Assembly (NCBI RefSeq): GCF_963966145.1
Contig: NC_091048.1
Span: 26,288,001 to 26,352,000 of the forward strand
Length of the DNA stretch: 64,000 nucleotides
DNA from: Tenebrio molitor
Lineage: Eukaryota > Arthropoda > Insecta > Coleoptera > Tenebrionidae
Reading direction: 5' to 3'
This document shows positions 1 through 12,500 of the stretch, in pieces. Numbering within the stretch: position 1 is the stretch's first letter; each line of letters starts with the position of its first letter. Under the pieces are notes generated by a model. The model ran no database searches and was not told where the DNA came from. It was given only the letters and a program-made list of their open reading frames with translations. The position numbers were made by a program, and so were the translations under genes.

Positions 1-221
1 TTAATCGCAATAACTTTCGGCGGAGTTTACTTGGAAAGATTAACCATCGGTCAAATTTATTTTTGCTCTACTGTTGAATGTAGAAATGCGAATGAAAAGA
101 AGGGACGTTTGAAAACTTCTTCAGTACCGGAGGGAGAGAGAAAGGTTCTGCGCCGCGTTTTCTGTAAATTTCTCGGTCAGTGGCGGGTGCAAATTCATAG
201 AATAATAATTGTTCAAAATTA

Positions 222-958
222 TACAGGGTGTATTTGAAATACGTGTGTTAATTTTAACCAGAGAAAGAACTCGCTATACTAAGGACAACGTAACATTTTA
301 TCTGCCCCGCCCATTTCATTTTCTTAGTTACCAATCAAATAGGTTGTTAAGACGATCTGATTTACACAGTAAAAATTTCTGACATTCGAATTGTCTTAAT
401 GACATTTTATTTTTTAGAACCTAAAACAATAATTGTGGACTTGACAGCAAAATTCTAACCTTAACTTTTTTACGTGGCAAATGTGATGAAAAGTTGTACA
501 GATTGAATCTGGCTTTGATGATGATTGGTCAATTTTAGTGGGCGGAGCAGATAAAAAGTTATAACGGCAATACTATAATTCATTAAACTTTTCTCTATAA
601 CATTTTTGCGAAAAAGCATTACAAATTGATTTAAAATTTGGAACGAATTAGTCATTAAAGTGTATACCCGCCTGTGGGTAAGAGCGAAAATTTTCTGTTG
701 TGATAGAAACGGAGCCTTCTCAAAGAGTTACATTGTTATAGAAGTAATTAAAATTAAAATTTTCATGGTTACAAAAAAATTGAGCCTAGTTAATCAGACA
801 AAACGACTCGTTTGGTAAAAATTGGGGGGCAAAATATTTTACAATACTTTTGGGAATTTCGCAAAATGTTATAGAGAAAAGTTTCATAAATTGGCGAGTT
901 CTTTCGCTGGTTGTGAATTTGAAATTAACACACGTATTTCAGATACTTACACCCTGTA
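222..958. mobile_element. Inverted-repeat element, TACAGGGTGT family
   Basis: About 55-bp terminal inverted repeats starting TACAGGGTGTATTTGAAATA and ending ACACCCTGTA, flanked by TA. A second inverted pair (GCCCCGCCCA around 303, GGGCGGAGC around 540) is nested inside. No coding capacity seen. Confidence 0.7.
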
Positions 959-1653
959 TAAAATGATTATTATTAGCGTCGAGGATGTTGTAAAAAAGGG
1001 AAAAAATAAATGTATTCATGTTTTCCAAATTACTTATTAATAATCATTTTTCTATATACATTTTATTTGCTGTTAGATACAAATATAATTACAAAATGTC
1101 TTTTTGAATTCAAGCATCACCACTCTAGTTCTTCTCTCGTAGAAAATCCATCCCTGATGACGTAAATTATGAGCATTTCATTTTTTTTTTCTCTAGATAC
1201 CAATGACAATGTGTAAGAAATAATTTTAATGACTTTTTATGAACGGGGTATGTCACAATATGCAACACAGCTTGTGTTTATTACGTTTCAATTTGTGTCC
1301 CAAAGGCGGCAACTGCTGACACGCTGGAGTGGTGTGGAGAGTTTGAACTGTTAATTCTATATCTTTGGTCTCTTCGGTATCTGAAACACACACATTCAGT
1401 TTTTCGTGCATTCAGTATTGTGCACAAGCGAGTCACGAGTAATCATTTGGGTGGTGCTATTATTTTTATTATTACTATTATGTTACTTTGTCTAAGTAAG
1501 TCTGGATGTACTGTGTTAAGTCGTATTTTTAATCTTGTAAAAAATGATTTTTATTATGTGAATGTTATTATTTGTTACTTAACAGTTTTTTTCTATTTTA
1601 CGTCTATATGAAAACCATTACGACACGCGTGTCGAAACAGACTAGTGTAATTT
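959..1653. other. AT-rich intergenic DNA, no gene seen
   Basis: Only short frames lacking codon character or splice context. Like the rest of 1-3350, this may be intron of Pde11 if its last exon lies left of the window. Confidence 0.5.
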
Positions 1654-2168
1654 ACTTTTTCCGACGACCACTATGAAAAATGCGTAAATTCGCACAAATA
1701 ACTATTATTGAAAGTTGGCTATTGCATGCAAATAGCGAACCCGTGTGCAATGAAACTGGTTAGCCAATCAGATACCTTCTAGCCTGTGCGCAATGAAATC
1801 ATTGCACACAGTTGTACAGCGTGATCAACAATGACTGAGTCTGTTGGCAATGAAACAATTGAAAATACTGGTGATTTTTGTCTAGTAATTGGCACTGACC
1901 ACGCACTGACCGAATTTTTTAACTTGAGATGACATTAAAAACATTCTTGGTTACGCAGGTTATGTTTATACTATTACAAAAATTAACCTTCTTTGGTAAA
2001 TTTTAAATTTGCAAAATTCCATTGTTACCAACAGACTCAGTCATTCTTGATCACTCCGTAGTAACCATGGCCACCAATGTATGTTTTGTCCGCAGCTCTG
2101 TCGAATAATATTTGAAGTTTGAAGGAATACCGAATATTAGCGTTTTTTTTTTGTGGTCGTCGGAAAAA
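1654..2168. repeat. Nested inverted repeats
   Basis: Outer pair ACTTTTTCCGACGACCAC (1654-1671) with 2153-2168; inner pair GTGATCAACAATGACTGAGT (1821-1852) with 2021-2054. Just outside, CGACACGCGTGTCG (1621-1634) is a perfect palindrome. Probably a foldback element. Confidence 0.65.
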
Positions 2169-2572
2169 TATCGTGTATACCACGTGTTGAAAATTCGATT
2201 TCATTTTTAACTGTTGATATACTATTTCAAGGTTGGCAACGCGAAAATGAAATGTAAGATATTTCCGTGGAAAACACAATTGTTGTAAACAATAATCATT
2301 ACGTTAGACGTGTCTTGGCCAGTTAGACTAATCCCTGGTAAATTGCTGTCCACAACATTTTGATGAAAATTGCTTTCACCGCGAACTATTGTGCTTTTAT
2401 TCGTGTCGTCGAATGAATGAATGTTTGAATGTTCCAAACAATATGACATTAATTTGTTGCCAACCACAACAAAATTCCCCAAATTTGAAAAATGTTCATT
2501 TGCACTTAAAAATGGCTTAAAAGTTGCAAAGTAGAAAAAATAATGTGTGATATCTCGTTTACAAAGCATTAT

Positions 2573-2636
2573 GTAGTACGCACGGGTTTATGGCACTCCT
2601 CGCAAGCTAGTCGTGCCCTAAACCCGTGCATACTAC
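2573..2636. repeat. Hairpin H1 (private arms, CpG loop)
   Basis: Arms 2573-2596 and 2613-2636 match at 22 of 24; loop TCCTCGCAAGCTAGTC. The minus-strand flank AAAATAGTATATTA (2664-2677) belongs to the shared outer motif. Confidence 0.85.
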
Positions 2637-3357
2637 AAACTGCTGCTTATGAGACTCGTATATTAATATACTATTTTGGAAATTCTAATAAACATTTTGT
2701 CATTTTGTGCCATTTGACAACGTTACGATCCACATCAGTCGCAATTTTAATCTAACTCGCAATTGTTCATTTTTTTATATCAAAATTAATGTAAACGTAA
2801 AAATCAAACAATCGAGTTAGGAGTTCTAAGGTTAATGAATGACTTAATGTTTATTTTTTGACTACTTGTTTGTGATTTATTAGCATAGTGCTACGTTCAA
2901 GGTAGACACACAAATTAGACGCTACTACAATATTTATTTTGATACATTCGTCCTGTCAACATCGTTGAATGTAATAACACCAACGATAAATACTCGCAGC
3001 TGCTGCATAACTAACTGGAAGATTATTAAAATTTTCGTGCAGGCTGTATCGCTTAAATTATTGGATATGATAAGACATGCATTACTCACGATGCATTTTA
3101 AATAGGTATTTATCTACAATTAAATTTGCGACTCGGTGGGACTCCTATAGTATTTTTAAAATGCCGGGTAGCATTTCTCGGAATTGAAAAAATATTAAGT
3201 ATACCGTGTAAAATATTTTTTTGGATTATTGCTTTGTTTTGAAAGTGGTTTGCAGTGTTTTTGATGGAAGTGGTTGACAGCGTTTTTGAAGAAAGTGTTG
3301 TGGGAATTGTAAATGGGGGCCCTGATCGCGGTGCGCCTTCGGGGGCAGGAGACCTAC
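2637..3357. other. No gene recognised; 3' flank or intron of Pde11
   Basis: The Pde11 frame stays open from the exon 9 donor to 3110, but its codons become low-complexity. A short unspliced C-terminus is the alternative reading. Confidence 0.4.
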
Positions 3358-3592
3358 CTGCGAACGCCTCGACGGGCTTGTCAATCGTGTCGTGATCGAT
3401 CCATGTAAGGCCCATTTCGACTTTCTCGGCTAAATCCTGCCAGTTCTTTCGGTTTTCCAAAGTCCCTTGATACAAGGGTTTAACCCATGGAAACGTCTCG
3501 GATAAAACTCTGTATAACGGTAAACAAATGACATCGATAAATCCGACTTGCATCTGAGGCAATTCGTCTTTCCTTTCGCGATCCATCATCGC
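3358..3592 (-). CDS. Pde11: Pde11 exon 9: end of the catalytic domain
   Basis: Acceptor CCGTTTCAG precedes AMMDRERKDELPQMQVGFID, then CLPLYRVLSETFPWVKPLYQ, ENRKNWQDLAEKVEMGLTWI and DKPVEAFAG, then GTAGGT. MQVGFID contains the purine-binding glutamine. Reading through the donor stays open to a stop at 3110 but the sequence becomes low-complexity, so splicing to a missing C-terminal exon is preferred. Confidence 0.9.
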
Positions 3593-6500
3593 CTGAAACG
3601 GAAGAAATTTGCAAAAAGCTCGTGAGCGGAGCGTCGTCGGGGCGTACGATCGGCTGTTCCTTGAGCTGCATCTTCTCCATGTCGCCCTGGTCGAAGAACT
3701 CGTCGGCGACGAGCTTGGCCACGCGGTGCTGCACGTCCCAGGGTTTGGCGATGGCGCTGACGTCGCACGCCGTCATCATCATCCCCGACAGCACTGGAAA
3801 AGGCAGAGTGAGAGGGGGTCGCGCGAATGCTGCAGGATTAGCATTCCGATTGTTATTAGGCGAGCGTTTAATTATCCGCAGCAAGGATACCTCGCAGTGC
3901 TCGCGTTTTATGCGCCGCCGTTAAGACAGTCCCTTAATTAAGCGAAGCACTTAAAACTACTAATTACGGGGTCGGCGGAGTGTGACGAGCGACGATTGAC
4001 TTACATTCCTTTTTATCGTCGCTCTGCCAATCGAATTCGCCGTTGTCGATCAGCTCCAGGAATTTGTTTCGCTTCTTGAAGTACATCGCTAAGTCAGTCG
4101 ATAAAATAGCCGTCTCCACCAGCTTCATCACTCGGCGGTAATCGTCGGTGGATAAGGCCTGAAATTGCGACACGTGAGCACATGGACAAGACTCGGGGAT
4201 CGAAAGTGCGTTGTCGACGCGACGAATGTGGCACGTCAGCAGGGACTCGTTGGAAGGGCTTCGCTACCTGGAAAAAATTCCCTGCGACGAGAACGAATCG
4301 ATGGGAAAGACAAAAAATTAAATTTGCTTCGATAACTTTCAGTTGCCGAGGACGAGAACAGCTGCGATATTTTATTTTAGTTTTCTGCATTGGGTTGTGA
4401 AAGAAAAAACCTACAAAAATTGTAAATGATTGTGCTTCTATTTGTTTAAAAATAAATTGACGGTTGGGTGATACCGAAAAGTTGATGTTTTTCTTATTTA
4501 AAAAAATTGGTTTTCACCGGTTCTCAATGTTCGTACCTTTGAAATTATCTGTAGCATTAAGAAATGTTATGTAAATGAAGAAGGGCTAAGAATATACTTA
4601 CTGAAGTTGCGAGTTTCGTGAATTTCTTTTCGGAAAACCGCTAGGATTTGGAAAAAAATATTTTCAAAGAAAAGTAGAAAAAAAAATTTATTGTGAATTA
4701 TACAGGGTGTATTAAAAATGGCGCAAAATATTTACATCACATGATTGTACAGTTGGCTTCAAAAAAAAAACGGGAAATGAAATTTGGCCTAATGTGAACT
4801 GAAAATTTAATTTGTCAATTTGTGTCTGTTTGACAGTAGTATTTCTGACACTTAAGTGCAGTTTTTTAACCTAAATTCTAAAAGGCCGTTTCAAACTATA
4901 AAAATTTAATAAAATCTGACAGAACTTTTTCTGACAGTTCCCGTTTTTTTTTTTGAAGCCAGCCGTATGTTGAAATACAAGCAAAAAAACTCTAGTAGAT
5001 ACCAATTTACTGTTAACTCTTTGCTGATGGAGTTATCAACAGTCAAACTTTTGTTTCGACTGTAATGGAGAAATACATTTAATTAGTATCAATAACACAT
5101 AATTCAACAAGTAAAATAAATATTCCAGGACTAATTTTACCATTTTGATTATTGGTTTATTTGTAATTTATTTTCAGAAATGCTGTTCATACATTTTGAA
5201 GCAATTTCAACATTGCAACTAAGCTAGAGTGATCTTTCGAACTTGAGTTAAGCCAGAAAGTAACAAGGATTGTCATTAATGTCATTTTTGATAATAATAA
5301 TAATTTAAAAACTATTCTATTCTATTAAATTCAAAAATGAGAATTTTTTGTTTGGTATTCAACGTAGATAAAAATCATGTGCTCTTTTTAATACACCCTG
5401 TATATTGAAAATTGATCTGAAATGTTTGATACATTTTGAGTCGTTCTCTACCGCTAATAATTATGTAGTTGGTAATTTTCTTTTTACGATGTTGCTGAAT
5501 CCACAATGCCGTCAGAGTTTTGAGAATTATCCAAGGGGATATTTTGGTCTAGAACAGGATATCTTATCCTTTTTGGGCATTTTTTTAACCATAAAACTTT
5601 GTACTGTCTGGCTTTTGTTATAACATTTTGATATAATATTCATACAAGTTTTTTCGGCTGTAATTACACAAGAGCTTTTTTTTTATCCAGTCCGTTTTCA
5701 ACGAGAGCTTGTTGGCTAGGATTTGACGAGAAAAGCTCCAGCGTTTAATTTTTTTTTGCACGAGCGGGCGTGAAATTGAATTTTAAGACGCCGTTAGCGG
5801 GCGTAAAATAGCACTTTTCAGCCCTAGGGCCATATGCCTTTTTATAAATTTTCGTTGACATTAAAGGCAATAAGTTCAAGGCTGCTGAATTTGCAGATTT
5901 TGCCACATCGGATGGTGTACAGCAGCTATCATTTTCTTCGCCTTGTAACATAATTAAGCTGCGTTATTTACGCAAATAAACTGAAACTTTCACGTTTTAA
6001 TTCTGGTTTTCATTTAAATTTATAAATAACAGAACCATTGTTTTATTACTATGGATATACAGGACCTTCCAAGACGGAGCCCGGGTGCTATTGTATCGTC
6101 CCAAATGCATTTCCTTTTTTCATTTAGGAATGTATTAGCAGTGTCTCGTGCAAAAAAATTTGTATGTATGACAGGCGTAAAGGGCATTTTTTGGCCCTTA
6201 TCGTGTTATAGCCCTTGGCTTCGCCTCGGGCTCTAATCTCACTCCGCGGGCCAAAAACGCCTACTTTACGCCCTTAATACATAAATAACTATTTTTCGTA
6301 AACCGTTTGAATAAGGATTTTTCTGAAACCGCTGTAAGTTCGATTTTTTTTCAAATTTCTAGACCCCTTTATTGATTTTAGATTTTTTTTTTTTTGTAAA
6401 AACATGGATATCCCAAGATGACAATTAAGTAGAGCAGGCTTAACATTGCGACTTTTGTAAATTGCTTCGATGGTCATCAATCTAAATTCTGCTGCAAGGT

Positions 6501-9500
6501 CATATATGATGTTACAATCCACGATCTAAATTGCTCTCGTGGTTCTAGATTGTCAACAGTCGTTAAAATTGAAATTATCGAGCTTTTCTTGGACCTATAA
6601 ATCCTTATTGATTTGAAATGTTTACTGTGTTTACGTTTTTTCCACCTATTATACTGTTTAATGCTGTGGAAATTGTTTCTCACAAAACTTTTTCAAACTA
6701 AAAATGTTCGTGCCGTTTCAAGAATTGAGCGAAAGATAATAACTCCACTTGTTCGGAATTGTAAACAGGCAAAAGGCAATAATCAACAATACAAATTTTC
6801 TTTCCTTCCAACGTAGTAGGATGTAAAATGTTACTTCTGGATCAGGACATTTGGCGTCTTAAAAAAACAGGGTAGAATCCTACAAATTTAGCTGTTATCC
6901 CAAAAGTAAACAACCGAAAAAGATCTAAAAAACTTACAAAATGCCTTGTTTTTAAATACCCCAAAATGGATTTTTATTTCTGGACCAGGATATTTGGCGT
7001 CTTAAAAAACAAAGCAGAATCCTAAAAATTTAGCTGTTTTCCCGAAAGTAAACAATCAAAGATGGCTTAAAATCTTTCAAAAAGCACTAATTTTTATGCA
7101 CTCGAAAAGTACCCAAATTTCTGTAGACCACCAAAAATTGGGCACACGAAAAAACCGATGAAAATCATCCAAAATCAAGCTTAACTGTCCTAAAAGCACC
7201 CAAAAAATATTACAAATTCGTTTGTTTTTATACACCTCAAATGTATTTTTATTTCTGGACCAGACCGATTAGCGCATCCAAAAATCATTGAAAAAGAGCC
7301 AAAAATATTATTCAAACCTCTCGGTTTTCCACACCCCGAAATTGATTTTTTTATTTCTGGGCTATTATTAAAATTATTGAAAAAGAGGTCAAAGTTCCTC
7401 ATTTTTAGATACCTCAAAATGGCTTTTCATAGATGGACAAGGATAATGATTGGTAAAATAAAAAATATGTTAGAAGATACAATATCTACTATTGCTTTTC
7501 AAGGCAAAATATTAGTTCTAGACCAGTACAATTAGGCACTTTAAAAACCTAGTAAAACAACCCAAAAAGGCAATGAAACGACCCAAAAAAAATTCCAAAA
7601 CCATATTAAAATAGTTATTTGTATCACAAGGCTAGAAAATGTTATTTTGCAAGTGCAAGCACGGTTTGTGGAGCAGAGGCGCCAGCCGAGGCGGCACTAG
7701 TGCGAGCACTTGCAAAACATTTTCTACCCGTGTAATACACAACATTTTTTTCGGCCGACAATTTATTTAAAGCAAAATATAAAAATTTTTGTTAAAAAAT
7801 TACCGAATGGGGAATTTATTTTTCTTTCATTGACAACATAAAGGATCCAAGAAGCAACAGTCACGACCAAAGTCAATCAATTCCCCAAATATTCAAAACT
7901 GTCGTCGTCCTCTTTGTTATTACTAAGACGTCGCTTGGTACCCCCTCGGCCTCTACTGCTATACACAATGTATAGCTTGCGATAAAGGATACAAATTTTA
8001 CACTTAAAAAATTGTACAAAAATTCCACATGACATTGACATTTTGTGCTGCCAACCTAAAATCTTTCATTAAAAATTCCTGTTTCGATTTTCTTACCTCG
8101 GCAGGGAAACGCTAGTTTCCAGACGATTTAGACATCAGTGTTTCTAGACGAAGGCCGAAAAACCCTAATTTCTTTGAAACCCCAAAATTCATTAGATACT
8201 GCACCAAATCAATTGAGTGTAATGAATAAGAATCGAACTTCCAAACCAATATTTCCCGAGTTAATAAAAAAAATGCAAAACATTCCCCGTTTTCGTTCCA
8301 ACTACAATACGATCTATTCTTACAGCATTTCCTCTTTCACGACAGCTTATACCGTTTATAGGTATGTGTCTATCGAGAAGAATCATCGGTACGACCATCA
8401 ATCCTGAATTGGTCTTCGACTCATGAGCCTTTGACGAATTAACAGGACAGGTCATTATTATTCGATATTACTTACTGTAAGTCCTGAATAGATGGGAAGA
8501 ATCCCAAAACCGAGAAATGTTTTGAGAATATTTGGAAGCCCTCAGTTGCCCGTCAATCTTCGTGAGTCATCAATCTCTATGGCCACTCGAGATCACACCA
8601 GTTCAGGTTAATTTTAGAACAACAGTCAGATTTAAGAACAACTGCATTCTCAATTAAAAAAAGGCGATGATAGGAATCGAACCCAAAACCTTTTAATTAT
8701 CTTATTCAATTATTATTATTCAACGATATACCTACTCCACAACAGGACTTAGAGAGAATGAATAATTTGGACAAAATAAACTAAAGACGTATTTATTTTA
8801 TTCTTTTACGTTTACAATAATTTCTTAATTTTTTAATTGATTTGTAACTTCAGTTTTGACTAATGAAGCTACTTCATTTCGCATTATTGTTCTCATATCA
8901 TTTTTTAGCCTAGTCTCCATATTTCCCAGCTCCTTGACATCTGCCTTCACCTGATTTAAAATTGTTTGCCATATTTGCCAACACGGCAATCAGGATCGTT
9001 TTTTCTTGTTTGCAATTTCTTCTACTTCTTGATATACAGTTGTTAATGACTCAATCTGTAAAAATAATCATATAACACACAGACACATAGAGACCCAGAC
9101 ATAGAGACACAGACACTTAGTGAAACGAAACAAGTCACATAGAGAGAATGATCTGGCAACATAGGTCACAGCTTCGCTCTTCATTAGATGCAGTATAATA
9201 AGCTTTTTTTGCAGGGAAATGTTTGTAGTAATCATATGTTCTGTGATAATCATGTTACGTTCGAGTCCTGTTTATGTTTACATTCGGTATACTTAGCTGA
9301 TCTAGAGATTATGAACTTAAACTGATGAAAAAATAGTTATTTGTACAACTAGTTATGAAAGTCATACTTTTTTGACGAATTTGCAGATTGATTAAAGAGG
9401 GCGTAGCCCGAGTTAATCATGCAAATAAATGAAAAAAAGAGACTTTCATAACGTGTTGTTGTACACACTATTTTTTTGCATATCGATGTGAGTTGAGAAA

Positions 9501-12500
9501 GTTAGTCTAAAAGGATTTATGACAAATTACAAAAAAAATAGGTATGTTTTGACAATCATCTCCAAGGAGATGGAATAAAATGATGCAAAAAAGTACTACT
9601 TTTACTACGATTTTGCGTGTAAAAAAGCGCCACTTTCATTACCATATGCAAAAAAGTAAATTTTCAATTACGAAACGCGACTCATCAATTTTATTACGTA
9701 GTTGATTTCCCTCAAACCAATATAGGGGAATGCTGTGTTTGTAAAAATAGTAATTGCTAATAAACATCAACGAATGAAACGTTTAGGACTAGGTCGTGCA
9801 TTTTGATATTTTATAATAATGTTACAAGACAAATTATAACATTTTAAAATATCCAAAAACATTTTGTCATTATTTTTAACAATTATTCATAAAATGTTTT
9901 AAAGAGAATACATATTCCTAGTATTTCATTTTCAAAATTATAAACAGAATTTAATCTAAAGGTGTAGTAGCTGATCAACTCTGTACGGGTCGATTTGACG
10001 CCATGGTTACAGTTATTTTGTAGGTATACATTTTTTTTTTTAACATTTTAATTCTATTAATTATTAATTAATACATTTCAGTTTTTAATTATTATTGTTT
10101 CAAGTTCGGTCTGTTTGTATTACTAAATAGCGTAATATTTTCATTTTGTTGACATGTCAGTTTGGTAATATTACCGTATAGATACGGTTATGACTTAGTT
10201 ATCAGCATACTCTTGTATATGTAAAGAAAGGTTTAACATTCTGAAACCGATAAACATTTTTCACATCGAAAAAAACTCACTTTATTTTTGATGCTAGTAC
10301 TTTTGACATTTTAACAGTTTGGAATATTGTCTACACCACCAATACCAGCATCAATATTTGTATCTTTAGAAAATCGTGACAAGCCTAACACAATTTCTGA
10401 ATGAAAAAAATAAATAAACGGGTCCATCCATGTTTATTTCTGTTATACAGGGTGTTTCTGAAATAAGTGCATTAATTTTAACTGGTAATAGAACTCATCA
10501 AAAGGAACAACTTTTCTCTCTGCCATTTTGGCGAAAAACGTTGCGTAATGGCTTAAAAAACTAGGAAAGATTTTCCTAAAACCGTTCATATCTCCAAAAC
10601 TAAGCTACTTAAAAACGTGAAACAACCAGATTCTTACGAAGTGGATTTTTTGCTATACGGGTAGATTTATTTGAATTTCGATTTCGGCGTTAAAACACGT
10701 TTTCTGGATGAAAATGGATGTTTTTTTCATATTAGCGCTGATCTCAATTAGCCATTGCAGTATTTAGTGGCGTAGGGCTATTTTAGTGAAAATTTCTCCA
10801 TTTTTTTTTTTGGAATTAAACATCGTTTTTCGGCAAAATGGTAGATAGAAAAGTTGTTCCTTTTGACGAGTTCTATTACCAGTTAAAATTAATGCACCAA
10901 TTTCAGAAACACCCTGTATAATGTATTGCATATATGTACAAGCCCTGTATGCACCCAACAAAATAAATTAAACGATTGACATAGATAATACTATTTGTAA
11001 GTTTATAATCAAGACGTATTTTTCATATTAGATAATCAACCAAATGCTATAATTGAAGACGTAGGTGTTGATTTTAAGAGAAAATTGATATACATAGTAC
11101 TGCTTTGTCAGATAATAAATAATCGAGCTTAAAGACCCCTCACAAGACGAAGTCGTATTTTTTGGATTCTTGGGTTCTTTTGCAGAAAAAGAAAGAAATA
11201 TTAATCACAAATAACTTGTTAGGGTTTATGGAATTTATTGAAAGATAAAAGACGTGATTTCAAGAACTTTTAAAAAGATAACAGTATAGATTACGAAGAA
11301 ATAGATTATAAATATGAAAAGACAAAGTTATATGAATATATACAAAACGAAATCCTGGACTATGTCCACTCACGAGCCGAAGGTGACTTGAAAATGGTGA
11401 TTCCCGCACAATTCATTCAAAACGTTGGATACTTTTAACAGTTTTAAATTTTCAAGGATCAATAATGATGTTAAATAAAAAAAAAGACTCAACAAGTTAA
11501 AAAATATTATCTCCATTTGGAAAATATATTTTTTCTTCAAACGTCCGTAAAATATGACATAGCACTGCTGCATTGATAATGCTAAAGTGTCACTTCATTG
11601 TCATGGTATCTAACGAGCTGACCAGCGTCCGTGAAGTTATTATATCCGCTGAGGAGCGTCCGTGAAGTTATTATCTCCGCTGAGGGCGTCCGTGAAGTTA
11701 TTATATCCGCTGAGGAGCGTCCGTGAAGTTATTATCTCCGCTGAGGGCGTCCGTGAAGTTATTATCTCCGCTGATGAGCGGCTGTAAAGTAAACTAGCTA
11801 AATCATTTGAAATTCCTACCTGGTTTCTTAACATGTCTTAAATAATTTGTTATGAAGGTTTGAAAAAAAATAGTATAATTATGTTATTCGGAGCAAAAAT
11901 GGTTTTATTTGCTTTGGCTGTATAAAACCACCAACAGAGCAATTTAGCAAATTATTATTTTTAAATAACGTTGTTAAAAACTTGTCATTATTAGATCTGT
12001 GATTGAAATATAAATTAATTACATTACTTAAATATTTATTTTTTGGAATGCAACCAACTTTCAGAGAAATTGCGGTGTTGATAGAATGACTTTAAGTTTA
12101 TCTACGGTCAAATTTATTTGCTTATAAACTATGCTATTATAAAGTAATTCCGAAAGACAACTATTAAGGATCTTGCTGTGATTTATTTTCTATCCTAGCT
12201 ACTTATGCTGTCAAAATACTGTTAACTTTAACAAACAAGTTGAGTTTAATAAATTGTTATTCTGAGAACAGTTTTATGTTAATTACATGAAATAAGCTGG
12301 GTATGTTTTGAGTGGCTGTGATAATTAGAGATGAGCGATCCGGTGATTTTTCAAGAACGTCGTTCCTGGTGACCGTGATTTCTCAGTCACCGTGATTTCA
12401 AACAGTTACCGTGATCACTGATCACGACTAATTTTTACAGGAAATCGTTATCCCTAAATCACTTAATACACATATTTGATGCAGTTACTTTAGTTGCAGT

